A DNA stretch of 23,520 bases from GWB2-37-7 sp049684915 (lineage in GTDB: Bacteria > Bacillota > Clostridia > Lutisporales > Lutisporaceae). Shown one piece after another: positions 1-8,643 of this stretch. The notes under the pieces were generated by a model, which saw nothing but the letters and a program-made list of their open reading frames with translations, made no database searches and was not told the DNA's origin. Position numbers and translations under genes: made by a program. The stretch lies in the NCBI GenBank assembly GCA_049684915.1, contig JBAVGO010000157.1, forward strand, positions 1-23,520, in the 5' to 3' direction. Within the stretch, counting starts at the first letter, position 1; each line of letters opens with the position of its first letter.

Positions 1-140
1 ATTGTTAATACAGGAGGATGCTCTAACAACAAAAGAACATCGGCTATAACTTCCTGTTGACTAAGCTTAAGAACCTGTAGCTGTATGTCAAGAGCTGCTT
101 GATATTCGATTAACCCAAGCTTTACAACATTCACCCTCAT
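1..140 (-). CDS. lipB: Octanoyl-ACP:protein octanoyltransferase LipB (N-terminal part, cut by window edge)
   Basis: LipB moves octanoyl from acyl carrier protein to the lipoyl-domain lysine of E2 or GcvH, the first step of de novo lipoylation in the cytoplasm. The sequence shows an ATG at 140-138, preceded by a GAGG-type ribosome binding site, and an open frame running off the window start. About 46 residues are visible. They begin MRVNVVKLGLIEYQAALDIQ and reach the family motif LLLLEHPPVLT, which matches the start of LipB proteins. The active-site Cys/Lys region lies outside the window. It follows the E1-E2-E3 and dehydrogenase genes on the same strand, so it is probably the last visible gene of that operon and serves the E2 encoded there. 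Family assignment rests on a short segment but the motif is distinctive. Confidence 0.85.
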   Translation of the reverse strand, partial: MRVNVVKLGLIEYQAALDIQLQVLKLSQQEVIADVLLLLEHPPVLT

Positions 141-219
141 AGTATTATCCTCTATTTCAGAATTTTATAATTTTTGTATTTTCTATTTATGAAAAAAGAA
201 CTTTTTGCCCATGCCGTTA

Positions 220-1110
220 CTAACTCCTAGGCTTCTTAATTTCTATATCCATGTTTTTTTCGTAAATTTTAACAATGGCACAATGATCCTCATTTGCTTT
301 GCCTTCCGCTTCCATTTGATTCATGTAGCCTAAAACCATTTTTGACATTGGTATCTCAACATCTAATTCCTCTGCCATATGAACAGCATTTTTTAAATCC
401 TTTTGGTGTATAGCAATTCTCGCACTTGCCTCAAAATTTCTGCTGATGATTTTAGGTATTTTAGAATTCATTACTGCACTTCCAGCAAATCCACCCTTTA
501 TCGCATTAAAAAGAACCTCAGGGTCGATACCTGCCTTTACTGCGAATGCAAAGCTTTCACTTACTGCTCCTATATTGCATCCTACAATCATATTGTTCGC
601 AAGCTTTGCAACACTGCCACACCCAGTTGATCCCATATATGTTACTGAGCTTCCTATGCTGAGCAAAAGCGGATTAACCTCCTCAAATATTTCCTTGTCA
701 CCGCCGCACATAATTGCAAGCGTTCCTGCAATCGCACCTTCTTGTCCCCCACTTACAGGAGAATCAAGAAGTCTTACTCCATTTTCCTTTGCCTTTTTAT
801 ACATTTCTCTTATGATACTTGGAGCTGTTGAGCTTAAATCAACAATAACAGCTCCTTTTTTACCTGCATCAATGATTCCCTGTATACTTGATTTCACAAG
901 GTCATTGGTCGGTAAACATAGGAATACAATGTCACATTTACTATAAATTTCTTCCGCATTGCCTATTGGTATTCCACCGTTTTCTTCAAATATATTTCTT
1001 TTTTCTTCAAGGACATCGAAGCCCATAACAGATTGCTCGCCCTTTTTCACCATATTAATAGCCATAGGAAGTCCCATGATTCCCATTCCTAAAAAACCAA
1101 TTTGTTTCAT
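220..1110 (-). CDS. NAD(P)-dependent beta-hydroxyacid dehydrogenase (GarR / 3-hydroxyisobutyrate dehydrogenase family)
   Basis: This 296-residue cytosolic protein belongs to the beta-hydroxyacid dehydrogenase family (tartronate semialdehyde reductase GarR/GlxR, 3-hydroxyisobutyrate dehydrogenase, succinic semialdehyde reductases). The N-terminal Rossmann motif is GFLGMGIMGLPMA (residues 5-17). The substrate loop DSPVSGG is at about 116-122. The catalytic lysine is Lys169 in GSVAKLANN, followed by the family KDLKNA motif. Length is normal for the family. The start is ATG 1110 with GGAGGTG upstream. It lies 36 bp after lpdA and before lipB, so it is likely co-transcribed with the 2-oxoacid dehydrogenase genes. 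That context hints at a substrate that is a small hydroxyacid or semialdehyde feeding the complex. The exact substrate cannot be read from the sequence. Confidence 0.85.
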   Translation of the reverse strand: MKQIGFLGMGIMGLPMAINMVKKGEQSVMGFDVLEEKRNIFEENGGIPIGNAEEIYSKCDIVFLCLPTNDLVKSSIQGIIDAGKKGAVIVDLSSTAPSIIREMYKKAKENGVRLLDSPVSGGQEGAIAGTLAIMCGGDKEIFEEVNPLLLSIGSSVTYMGSTGCGSVAKLANNMIVGCNIGAVSESFAFAVKAGIDPEVLFNAIKGGFAGSAVMNSKIPKIISRNFEASARIAIHQKDLKNAVHMAEELDVEIPMSKMVLGYMNQMEAEGKANEDHCAIVKIYEKNMDIEIKKPRS

Positions 1111-1145
1111 ATATCAAGCACCTCCTCTGTATTTTAAAAATGCAA

Positions 1146-2546
1146 TCATTTATTAGGCATATGAATAGCTCTTTTTTCTATTGACAATGCTGCTTCTCTA
1201 ATAGCTTCTGATACTGTAGGATGTGCATGGATAGTAGCTATAATCTCATCTACTGTAGCTTCCATCTTTATAGCCAATGCACATTCTGCTATCATGTCTG
1301 TAGCTCTTGGACCGACTATATGTGCACCTAATATTTCCTTATGTTCTTTTCCAATAACAAATTTAATCATTCCATCTCCACCAATAATGAGTGTTCTTCC
1401 ATTTCCAGATAACGGGAATTTACCTATTATATAATCTATCCCTTGCTTTTTTGCTTCCTCCTCAGTCAATCCAACAGAAGCAAACTCAGGATTTGTATAT
1501 ACACAAGATGGGTTTGTCTTCGAATCAAATACACTGTGGTGACCTAATGCATTTTCTGCTGCGACTTCACCATGAACAGATGCTATGTGAGCTAACATAA
1601 TTTTCCCGATACAATCGCCAATTGCATAGATTCCTGCTACATTTGTCTCCATTTTATCATTTGCAATAATTTTTCCTCTGTCGTTTATAATGCCTGCCTT
1701 TTCTAATTCAAGAGCTGCTGTATTTATTCTTCTTCCAACAGAAATCAAAGCTTTTTCACAAGAGAATATCCTAGTTTTTCCGTCGCTCATTTCAACTGTG
1801 ATATTCGCCTGTGCACCCTCATCTTTTATAGACATAACCTTTGCTTCTGTATAAATCTCTACATCTCTTTGAGCTAATTTTACACGTATTATTTTTGTAA
1901 GCTCTCCGTCCATCATCGGCAATATTTCTTTTTGCATTTCAATGATTGTAACCTTGCAGCCAAGTGTACTGTACAAAGTTGCAAGCTCTACACCGATTAC
2001 ACCACCGCCAACAATAACCATTGTTTTAGGAACTTCTTGAAGCTCAAGAGCTCCCGTACTGTCAATACATTGCTTTGCATCTATGCCAGGTATTGGAGGC
2101 ATAGCAGGAACTGAGCCTGTTGCAATAATAAACCTATCTGCCTTTATAGTTTCTGTCCCGCCCTCTGTTGTTTTAACATGAATTGTATCCTTGTTAATAA
2201 ATGATGCTAATCCCGAAATAACTTTTACCTTATTGATTGCTAATAGTCCCTCAACTCCACTTACCAATTGGTTTGTTACTGCTCTTTTTCTTTCTTGTGC
2301 TTTTACAAAATCAAGCTTCACACTTGCAATAACTCCATAGTCGGATCCGTGTACAGCCTCATCATAAAGCTCTGCTGTATGAAGCAGTGACTTTGTAGGT
2401 ATACAACCAATATTTAAGCATGTGCCGCCAATATATTCTTTTTCTATTAGTGTAACTTCACCACCTAGCTGAGCAGCTCTAATAGCTGCGACATATCCGC
2501 CAGGACCTCCACCAATTACAACAACCTTTGTTTTTCCATTATCCAC
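1146..2546 (-). CDS. lpdA: Dihydrolipoyl dehydrogenase (E3)
   Basis: E3 reoxidises the dihydrolipoyl group of E2, passing electrons via FAD and a redox disulfide to NAD+. The 466-residue protein has an N-terminal FAD motif VIGGGPGGYVAA. The redox pair Cys43/Cys48 is in GGTCLNIGC. A second dinucleotide motif for NAD is VIVGGGVIGVELA. The C-terminal dimerisation domain carries the catalytic His442-Glu447 pair in HAHPTVSE. No extra N-terminal lipoyl domain is present. The start is GTG at 2546 with AAGGAGG upstream; no ATG lies in frame nearby. It is 59 bp downstream of the E2 gene in the same operon, so it is the dedicated E3 of that complex, although E3 proteins are often shared. Confidence 0.95.
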   Translation of the reverse strand: MDNGKTKVVVIGGGPGGYVAAIRAAQLGGEVTLIEKEYIGGTCLNIGCIPTKSLLHTAELYDEAVHGSDYGVIASVKLDFVKAQERKRAVTNQLVSGVEGLLAINKVKVISGLASFINKDTIHVKTTEGGTETIKADRFIIATGSVPAMPPIPGIDAKQCIDSTGALELQEVPKTMVIVGGGVIGVELATLYSTLGCKVTIIEMQKEILPMMDGELTKIIRVKLAQRDVEIYTEAKVMSIKDEGAQANITVEMSDGKTRIFSCEKALISVGRRINTAALELEKAGIINDRGKIIANDKMETNVAGIYAIGDCIGKIMLAHIASVHGEVAAENALGHHSVFDSKTNPSCVYTNPEFASVGLTEEEAKKQGIDYIIGKFPLSGNGRTLIIGGDGMIKFVIGKEHKEILGAHIVGPRATDMIAECALAIKMEATVDEIIATIHAHPTVSEAIREAALSIEKRAIHMPNK

Positions 2547-2605
2547 AGTAAAGTATCCTCCTTAATCGAAAATATACCCTCAGAAGAAACCGCTATTCTC
2601 TAACT

Positions 2606-3820
2606 CTATAAATACATCAAATCAGGATCTTCCAAATAATCCTTAATCAATTTTAAAAATTGTGCTGCCAATGCTCCATCAACTACTCTATGGTCGAAGG
2701 ATAAGCTAATAGTCATCATAGAAGCAGGAACAATCTCCTCATTTTCATTGACAACAGGCTTGCGAACTATTCGTCCAACTCCTAAAATAGAGCACTCAGG
2801 CAAATTGATAATTGGTGTAAATCCGTCTATATCGTAGCTTCCAAGATTACTTATTGTAAATGTTCCTCCTATTAGCTCATCTCCAGTAAGTTTATTATTC
2901 CTTGCTTTCGAAATCAGATCTTTTGTATCCTCGCATATCGCCTTTAATCCCTTGCGATCTGCATCTCTTACAACCGGAACAAGCAGTCCTTCTTCAAGAG
3001 CAACTGCTACCCCGATATTGACTCTGTCATGTATGATAATGCTGTCTCCCTCAATAGAAGTGTTCATCATAGGTATACTTCTAAGAGCAGCTGCAGCCAT
3101 TTTTACTAAAATATCTGTATAACTAAAGCGTGTATCGCTGTTTTTTGCATTCAGCTTGCTTCTAAGTACGATAGTATTATTGACATTTGCTTCAGTGGTA
3201 AGTGTAACATGAGGAGCACTATGCTTACTCTCTGTCATTCGCTTGCCAATAACCTTACGGATATTGGTTAAGGGTTTTATGGTATCTCCACTTTCTATTG
3301 ATATATTAGTCTTAGCCGCTGGTGCTAATTGTGTTACTGCCACTGTTACATTTTGTTCTTGGGTCAGAACATCTTTTAGTACAATACGTCCATTAAATCC
3401 TGAACCTGTTATTTTAGATAAATTCACACCCATCTTTGCAGCAACTTTTTTTGCCAAAGGAGATACAATAATACGTCCCACTTTTACCTTGTCATATACT
3501 TGAGGAGACTTCATACCTATTACTACTGCTTCCATTTTGTCCTCTGCTTTTGGAGAAACTGAGGCTATATTTATTTCTTCGTTTGCCGTTCCTATAATGG
3601 CAATCAAACCCTGAACAGGTATTTCATCGCCTTTCTTAGCATAAATCACACGCAACACACCAGCAACTTCACTTTCGATTTCACTAGATAGTTTATCAGT
3701 AGTAATTTGAACAAGAGGATCTCCTACTTTTACTTCATCACCTACTTGTTTTAACCATTCTCCAATTAAACCCTCTGTCATAGTTAAGCCTAATTGGGGC
3801 ATCTTAATTTCTGTTGCCAT
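2606..3820 (-). CDS. acoC: Dihydrolipoamide acyltransferase (E2) of a 2-oxoacid/acetoin dehydrogenase complex
   Basis: This is the 404-residue E2 core subunit, which carries the swinging lipoyl arm and transfers the acyl group to CoA. It has one lipoyl domain (residues about 2-77) with the lipoylation site Lys43 in TTDKLSSEIES. A hinge and a peripheral-subunit-binding domain follow at about 118-152 (SPLAKKVAAKMGVNL). The catalytic domain (about 180-404) ends with the DHRxxDG motif, His377 and Asp381 in SFDHRVVDGA. The start is ATG 3820 with GGGGAGG upstream. E2 families for pyruvate, acetoin and branched-chain oxoacids are hard to separate by eye. The gene order suits acetoin (acoABC plus lpd) or pyruvate dehydrogenase equally, so the gene symbol is provisional. 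Confidence 0.9.
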   Translation of the reverse strand: MATEIKMPQLGLTMTEGLIGEWLKQVGDEVKVGDPLVQITTDKLSSEIESEVAGVLRVIYAKKGDEIPVQGLIAIIGTANEEINIASVSPKAEDKMEAVVIGMKSPQVYDKVKVGRIIVSPLAKKVAAKMGVNLSKITGSGFNGRIVLKDVLTQEQNVTVAVTQLAPAAKTNISIESGDTIKPLTNIRKVIGKRMTESKHSAPHVTLTTEANVNNTIVLRSKLNAKNSDTRFSYTDILVKMAAAALRSIPMMNTSIEGDSIIIHDRVNIGVAVALEEGLLVPVVRDADRKGLKAICEDTKDLISKARNNKLTGDELIGGTFTISNLGSYDIDGFTPIINLPECSILGVGRIVRKPVVNENEEIVPASMMTISLSFDHRVVDGALAAQFLKLIKDYLEDPDLMYL

Positions 3821-3835
3821 ATCTTATTCCTCCCC

Positions 3836-4816
3836 TTACTTTACGTTAACTACTTTTTTTACTGCTTTAACTATGTCCTCGACATGTGGAAAAAATACAT
3901 CTTCAAGTGTTGGGCTAAATGGTGGAACTATGTTTAATGCTGCTACACGCTCTACAGGAGAATCAAGCTCATCAAACAACTCTTCCATAATCTGTGCTGA
4001 TATCTCACCTGCAAAGCCACTTCTCTTAACGCCCTCTTGTACAACTACAACATTGTGTGTCTTTGAGACAGACTTTTTAATTGCTTCCCAATCCAAAGGA
4101 ACAAGAGAACGAAGGTCAACAACTTCTACATCAATGCCTTCTTTTTCAAGCTCTTTTGCAGCATCTAATGCAAAAAACACCTGACGAGACCAAGTGATTA
4201 TAGTAACATCCTTGCCTTCACGTTTAACATCTGCCTTACCTAGTGGAATAACATACTCTTCATCAGGAATCTCACCCTTTGTTGCATAAAGAAGCTTGTG
4301 TTCTAAGAAAATTACAGGATCATCATCACGAATAGCTGCCTTAATCAAGCCCTTTGCATCATAAGCGCTAGAAGGACATACTACCTTAAGCCCTGGAATA
4401 CTAGTAAATAGTGTTTCAAGACATTGGGAATGCTGTCCTGCATTTCTTCTTCCTGATCCCATAGGTGCACGGACCACCATGGGTATATGAACCTGACCCC
4501 CAGTCATATATCTCATTTTTGCAGCTTGATTCATAACAGGATCCATTGCTACACCTATAAAATCAACATACATTAATTCAACTATAGGTCGAATTCCACG
4601 CATTGCAGCACCAACTGACATTCCTGTAAATCCTGACTCCACTATTGGTGTCTCTATTACTCTCTTTGGTCCAAACTCATCAAGGAATCCCAGTGTAATA
4701 CCAAATGGACTTCCCATTGCTCCTAAGTCTTCACCAACCATGATTACATTTTTGTCTCTTATCATTTCTTCATGCAAGCCTTCTCTGATTGCATGGCTAA
4801 CACTCATTGTCTTCAT
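3836..4816 (-). CDS. acoB: Thiamine-diphosphate-dependent dehydrogenase E1 component, beta subunit
   Basis: This 326-residue beta subunit of the heterotetrameric E1 pairs with the alpha subunit at 4813-5805 to decarboxylate or cleave the substrate on ThDP. Visible family hallmarks are GEDLGAMGSPFGIT near residue 28, ETPIVESGFTGMSVGAAMRG around 55-75, and HSQCLETLFTSIPGLKVVCP near 125-145, a segment typical of AcoB/PdhB. The C-terminal transketolase domain contains VVVVQEGVKRSGFAGEI. The ATG at 4816 overlaps the alpha-subunit TGA by four bases (ATGA), implying translational coupling and equal stoichiometry. Substrate (acetoin or pyruvate) is inferred only from similarity and operon form. Confidence 0.9.
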   Translation of the reverse strand: MKTMSVSHAIREGLHEEMIRDKNVIMVGEDLGAMGSPFGITLGFLDEFGPKRVIETPIVESGFTGMSVGAAMRGIRPIVELMYVDFIGVAMDPVMNQAAKMRYMTGGQVHIPMVVRAPMGSGRRNAGQHSQCLETLFTSIPGLKVVCPSSAYDAKGLIKAAIRDDDPVIFLEHKLLYATKGEIPDEEYVIPLGKADVKREGKDVTIITWSRQVFFALDAAKELEKEGIDVEVVDLRSLVPLDWEAIKKSVSKTHNVVVVQEGVKRSGFAGEISAQIMEELFDELDSPVERVAALNIVPPFSPTLEDVFFPHVEDIVKAVKKVVNVK

Positions 4817-5805
4817 CGTGCAACACTCCTTTCATTATCAGATGCATATACATCCAAAGTAACCTCTCTGACATCTGGATAAGGAGATTTTTGTGCAAAT
4901 AGATATGCTGACTCAATTTCATGATCCATTGCCTCTTCTATAGCAATCAATTCTTTTTCATCTATATTTTCATTAATTAAATATACTCTAAAAGTATCAA
5001 TCGGATCTTTTTTCTTCCACTCTTCTGTAATTTCTTTTGAGCGATATCCAGCAGGATCGCCCTCATAGTGCCCACGCATACGATATGTTAAGCACTCAAC
5101 AAGGGATGGTCCATTGCCTTGACGAGCGTAATCAATTGCCTTTTTTACTGCCTCATAAACTTCTAAAGGATTATTTCCATCTATAGTTACGCCTGGTATA
5201 TCATAGGCTTTCGCACGAACAGCAATAGTGTCCGTGTTTGTAACTGTATGAATATTAACAGAAACGCCATACAGGTTGTTTTCACATAAATAAACCACAG
5301 GTAGCTTCCAAGCTGCCGCCATATTGATAGCTTCATGGAAAGTACCTTGGTTAGACGCAGCATCTCCAAAAAATGCAATGGTAACTTCGTCAGTGTTCCT
5401 AATTTTTGATGTTAACCCAGAACCAGTGGCAATAGGAATACCAGCACCTACAATACCATTTGCTCCAAGAATACCTAAGCTAACATCAGCAACGTGCATT
5501 GAACCACCCTTGCCATGGCAATAGCCTGTAGACTTCCCGAAAAGCTCAGCCATCATTATGTCAGTCTTTGCTCCCTTTGCGATGCAATGACCATGACCAC
5601 GGTGGGTAGATGTGATAAAATCTCTTTTTTCTAAAGCTTTACAAGCACCAACAGCAGAAGCTTCCTGACCAACAGAAGTATGGATGTTTCCTGCAAGCAT
5701 ACCTTTTGTAAAACAATCAGTTAGTTTTATTTCAAATTTCCTGATTCTTAACATAGTCTCATACATATCAAGAAGCAGTTCCTTTGAATATATTTTTTTC
5801 TTCAA
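4813..5805 (-). CDS. acoA: Thiamine-diphosphate-dependent dehydrogenase E1 component, alpha subunit
   Basis: This 330-residue E1-alpha subunit is the first gene of the operon. The ThDP/Mg2+ motif starts at GD147-148 (FFGDAASNQGTFHEAINMAA) and ends at the ENN segment near residue 175. HGKGGSMH at about 97-104 and the phosphorylation-loop-like YRMRGHYEGDP are typical of AcoA/PdhA proteins. It starts at TTG 5805 with AAGGTG upstream. The expected N-terminus of the family (YSKELLLDMYETMLRIRKFE) begins a few residues in, so no longer start is needed. Acetoin dehydrogenase is my first choice because the protein is compact and all four complex genes are contiguous. A pyruvate dehydrogenase E1 is the alternative. 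No sigma-54 promoter, common for aco operons elsewhere, is visible upstream. Confidence 0.88.
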   Translation of the reverse strand: MKKKIYSKELLLDMYETMLRIRKFEIKLTDCFTKGMLAGNIHTSVGQEASAVGACKALEKRDFITSTHRGHGHCIAKGAKTDIMMAELFGKSTGYCHGKGGSMHVADVSLGILGANGIVGAGIPIATGSGLTSKIRNTDEVTIAFFGDAASNQGTFHEAINMAAAWKLPVVYLCENNLYGVSVNIHTVTNTDTIAVRAKAYDIPGVTIDGNNPLEVYEAVKKAIDYARQGNGPSLVECLTYRMRGHYEGDPAGYRSKEITEEWKKKDPIDTFRVYLINENIDEKELIAIEEAMDHEIESAYLFAQKSPYPDVREVTLDVYASDNERSVAR

Positions 5806-5830
5806 ATATATTCACACCTTTCTAATAGTC

Positions 5831-5859
5831 TATAAAAAATCTCTCAATGATGTTATCAA
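5831..5859 (-). promoter_or_regulatory. Weak candidate sigma-A promoter for the E1/E2/E3 operon
   Basis: On the minus strand, TTGATA (5859-5854) is separated by 17 bp from TTTATA (5836-5831), about 25 bp before the TTG start of the E1-alpha gene. The -35 matches five of six consensus bases and the -10 only three of six, so this is tentative. Confidence 0.3.
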
Positions 5860-5890
5860 CAAATATAATTCTAAATATACATTTTTCCGA

Positions 5891-5920
5891 AATAAAAAAA
5901 GGTGGATATAAAATCCACCA
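5891..5920 (-). terminator. Rho-independent terminator after the MBL-fold gene
   Basis: Read on the minus strand, GGTGGAT and ATCCACC (5919-5913 and 5907-5901) form a 7-bp stem with a 5-nt loop, directly followed by a run of seven T residues. It lies about 40 bp after the stop of the metallohydrolase gene and separates it from the dehydrogenase operon. Confidence 0.9.
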
Positions 5921-5961
5921 ATTCTTACTACACTATTTTGTTAACCTTTTTCTATATAATC

Positions 5962-6747
5962 CTAAATTTCCATAGTGCTTCCTATATCTTCTAAAAATAA
6001 TGCTGGCACAAAATTTCCCCTAACAGTATCATAGCTTTTCTTTGCCGCCTTTATCCAGTCAAACCTGTCAAACTCCTGATAGGGCAAATGTACTACAGCT
6101 ATTTTCCTAGGATTAATTAGTTCCTTGACAATTTGTCTAGCAGATGGAATTGCTATATATGGAAAGTTCGCAATTAGTAAATCTATTCTATATTGCTGTA
6201 ACCCAAGTTGTTCAAAGTTCTGTATAACAGGTGCAGCATCACCTAAATGCATTACCGATGTTTCATTATATTCAATAAGATATGCAAAATTATCTATATT
6301 TATATATTCTTTTCCCTCATGAACCATAGATATTGCTTGAACTTCTATGCCTTTTATCATTACTTTTTCAAAACATCCTGCTTTTATATTCAACTCAATT
6401 AGCCTGTCAGCATCAATATTGTAAGCATCTTGTCTTAGTATAGTAATAACTTCAGGAGTAGAAACAACTACAGTATTCATATTCTTTAGCAAAAACCTGC
6501 ATATGCTTTTACTGTCAAAATGGTCGCTATGATTGTGTGTTATTAGTATCAAATCAATATTCTTAAAAGGTTCAATCCCATTAATCAATTGATCAAGAAT
6601 ATCAACAGGTGTACTTTTATAAATAGGTACGTCATAATTGCAAAAGGCATCTACTAACACTTTCTTATCATTAATCTTAATCATTACTCCTGCATTAGAT
6701 AAATAGGTTATATAATTGGACTTTATCATGTCATGTTCTTTACTCAT
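5962..6747 (-). CDS. MBL-fold (UlaG-like) metal-dependent hydrolase
   Basis: This 261-residue metallo-beta-lactamase-fold protein resembles the UlaG-like/uncharacterised hydrolase branch. The dinuclear metal motif HxHxDH is present as THNHSDHFD (about residues 70-78). Further ligands are probable in HLGDAAP and in the C-terminal AVVHLPYQEFD. The N-terminal YLSNAGVMIKINDKKVLVDAF is the usual opening beta-sandwich, in which UlaG-like proteins recognise a small molecule. The start is ATG 6747 with AGGTGG upstream. An internal ATG at 6729 is possible but has no better site. It stands alone between the hydrogenase operon and the E1-E3 operon, with terminators on both sides. The substrate is unknown and the neighbours do not decide it. 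Confidence 0.8.
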   Translation of the reverse strand: MSKEHDMIKSNYITYLSNAGVMIKINDKKVLVDAFCNYDVPIYKSTPVDILDQLINGIEPFKNIDLILITHNHSDHFDSKSICRFLLKNMNTVVVSTPEVITILRQDAYNIDADRLIELNIKAGCFEKVMIKGIEVQAISMVHEGKEYINIDNFAYLIEYNETSVMHLGDAAPVIQNFEQLGLQQYRIDLLIANFPYIAIPSARQIVKELINPRKIAVVHLPYQEFDRFDWIKAAKKSYDTVRGNFVPALFLEDIGSTMEI

Positions 6748-6847
6748 TTATTCTTCCACCTTTAACTATAAGGATTTTCTGCTTTTGTAATAAATATATC
6801 ATGAAACACTTGGAATTGCACTAGGTATAGATGCTTAATGCTAACGA

Positions 6848-6876
6848 AAAGAAGTCGACTGTAAATCGACTTCTTT
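6848..6876 (-). terminator. Probable terminator of the hydrogenase operon
   Basis: An 11-bp perfect inverted repeat (AAAGAAGTCGA / TCGACTTCTTT) with a 7-nt loop lies about 45 bp after the hndD-like stop. On the minus strand it ends in TTCTTTTCG, a short T-rich tail. A second small inverted repeat, GACAAA/TTTGTC at 6877-6892, adjoins it. Confidence 0.65.
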
Positions 6877-6918
6877 GACAAAGCTTTTTTGTCTTTATTT
6901 GATATTAACTGACTTACT

Positions 6919-8643
6919 TTAAGTATTGCTCTTATCTTCATAATGGGTATGCAGATATTTATGTGAAACTTCACCCAAGGGTTCGCCCAAAAACTCTTCA
7001 TAAAGAGTATTAATCACAGGATTTTCATGGGATTTTCGGATGGCACATTGCCCATCAATATTATATATTGCTTCTACCCGTTTGTCTTTTATAGCGTTTG
7101 TTGTCGGTATTGGCTGACCGCCACCGCCTATACATCCACCGGGGCAGCACATGACTTCAATGAAATGATAATCTGCTTTTCCATTCCTTATCATATCCAG
7201 AATCATCCTAGCATTACTTAATCCATTAACTACAGCGACCTTAACATCAATATCCCCAACGTTTACTGTTGCTTCCTTGAAGCCTTCGATTCCCCTTAAA
7301 TCATTGAAATTCACCTGTTCAAGTGTGTCACCAGTAACAACTTCATATACTGTACGAAGTGCAGCCTCCATAACTCCTCCGCTTGCACCAAATATAACGG
7401 CAGCACCTGTTGAGATACCAAAAGGCAAGTCAAAATCTACTGGTGTTAGATCTTCGATTCTGATACCAGATTTCCTTATCATTGAAGCAAGCTCCCTTGT
7501 AGTAATTACAATGTCAACATCCTGATAACCGTCACTATGCATCTCGTTTCTTTTAGCTTCACTTTTTTTAGCAGTGCAGGGCATGATAGATACCACAATA
7601 ATATCCTTGGGGTCATAACTATACTTTTCGGCATAATAGGATTTGGACAATGAACCAAACATCTGCTGGGGAGATTTACAGGATGATAAATGTGGAAGAA
7701 GGTCAGGATAGAAAAGCTCAATAAATCTTATCCATCCAGGACTGCATGAGGTAAGCATGGGAAGCTTCCCATTGTTATTCATACGATGTAAAAGCTCATT
7801 ACCTTCTTCAATTATAGTTAAATCTGCGGTGAAGTTAGTATCAAAAACCTTATCAAAACCTATTCTTTTTAAAAAGCTTACAATCTTGCCAGTAATTATG
7901 CTCCCAGGCTTCATTCCAAATTCTTCTCCTAATGCTACCCTTACAGCAGGAGCAATCTGGACAACTACATGTTTTTTATCGTCCTCAAGGACTTTCCAAA
8001 CCCTGTCAGTATCATTTTTTTCATAAATAGCTCCTACTGGACATACATTTATACATTGACCACAAAATACACATTGTACTTCATCTAATCTTTTTCCAAA
8101 GGCTGGGGCAATTCTCATATCACAGCTTCTATTAATATTATATATTGCACCGACTCCCTGTACTTCATGACATACCTCAACACATCTTCCGCACTTAATG
8201 CATTTGCTTGGATCCCTTACAATAGAAGGATTGGATTCATCAATGGGAAGGTTATCTACAAATTTATCCATTGGGACACTTTCAACATTCAATTTTCTAC
8301 ATAGAGACTGTAATTCACAGTTGTTATTTCTTATACATGTCAGACATTCGCAATTATGATTTGCAAGAATTAATTGCAGTATGGTTTTTCTTGCTTCTCG
8401 AATTTTCTCTGTATTTGTTTTTACCACCATTCCATTTCTAACAGGTGTGCAACATGCAGCAGTAAAGGTGTTTTGACCTTCTACTTCAACAATACATACC
8501 CTGCAGCTCCCCTTAATACTCTGGTCTGGATGATAGCATAAGGTTGGAATGTCAATATTTATCATTTTTGCAGCCTCAACAATTGTGGCATTAGAATCAA
8601 CTGTTACTTCAATGCCATCGATAATTAGTTTTACATCAGCCAT
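6919..8643 (-). CDS. hndD: [FeFe] hydrogenase catalytic subunit (HndD/HydA type)
   Basis: This 574-residue cytosolic catalytic subunit interconverts protons and H2. The N-terminal [2Fe-2S] ferredoxin has Cys36, 47, 50 and 65. A His-Cys3 cluster motif follows (His97-Cys100-Cys103-Cys109, in HNCECLTCIRNNNC). Two [4Fe-4S] motifs come next, at CIKCGRCVEVC (148-158) and CVFCGQCINVC (191-201). The H-cluster motifs are L1 TSCSPGW (298-304), L2 MPCTAKK (Cys356) and L3 CPGGCIGGGGQ (Cys500, Cys504). The C-terminal small-subunit-like segment ends with YEEFLGEPLGEVSHKYLHTHY. L1 has Ser where CpI has its second Cys; I recall this variant from other HndD-type enzymes. The ATG 8643 abuts the hndC-like stop (TAAATG), with AAGGAGGT inside the upstream gene. 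No C-terminal extra [2Fe-2S] domain like that of Thermotoga HydA is present. Maturases HydE/F/G are not in the window. Confidence 0.95.
   Translation of the reverse strand: MADVKLIIDGIEVTVDSNATIVEAAKMINIDIPTLCYHPDQSIKGSCRVCIVEVEGQNTFTAACCTPVRNGMVVKTNTEKIREARKTILQLILANHNCECLTCIRNNNCELQSLCRKLNVESVPMDKFVDNLPIDESNPSIVRDPSKCIKCGRCVEVCHEVQGVGAIYNINRSCDMRIAPAFGKRLDEVQCVFCGQCINVCPVGAIYEKNDTDRVWKVLEDDKKHVVVQIAPAVRVALGEEFGMKPGSIITGKIVSFLKRIGFDKVFDTNFTADLTIIEEGNELLHRMNNNGKLPMLTSCSPGWIRFIELFYPDLLPHLSSCKSPQQMFGSLSKSYYAEKYSYDPKDIIVVSIMPCTAKKSEAKRNEMHSDGYQDVDIVITTRELASMIRKSGIRIEDLTPVDFDLPFGISTGAAVIFGASGGVMEAALRTVYEVVTGDTLEQVNFNDLRGIEGFKEATVNVGDIDVKVAVVNGLSNARMILDMIRNGKADYHFIEVMCCPGGCIGGGGQPIPTTNAIKDKRVEAIYNIDGQCAIRKSHENPVINTLYEEFLGEPLGEVSHKYLHTHYEDKSNT

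Noticed and set aside
446..946. Long plus-strand frames opposite the dehydrogenase genes
   Set aside because: They are antisense shadows of genes with clear protein motifs and have no ribosome sites or recognisable domains.
5806..5890. Sigma-54 promoter for the acetoin-type dehydrogenase operon
   Set aside because: Many aco operons use RpoN, but no GG-N10-GC pattern occurs on the minus strand in this gap, and no AcoR gene is present.
6762..7001. 79-residue minus-strand frame overlapping the hndD-like 3' end
   Set aside because: It overlaps the conserved C-terminus of the hydrogenase in another frame and runs through the operon terminator.
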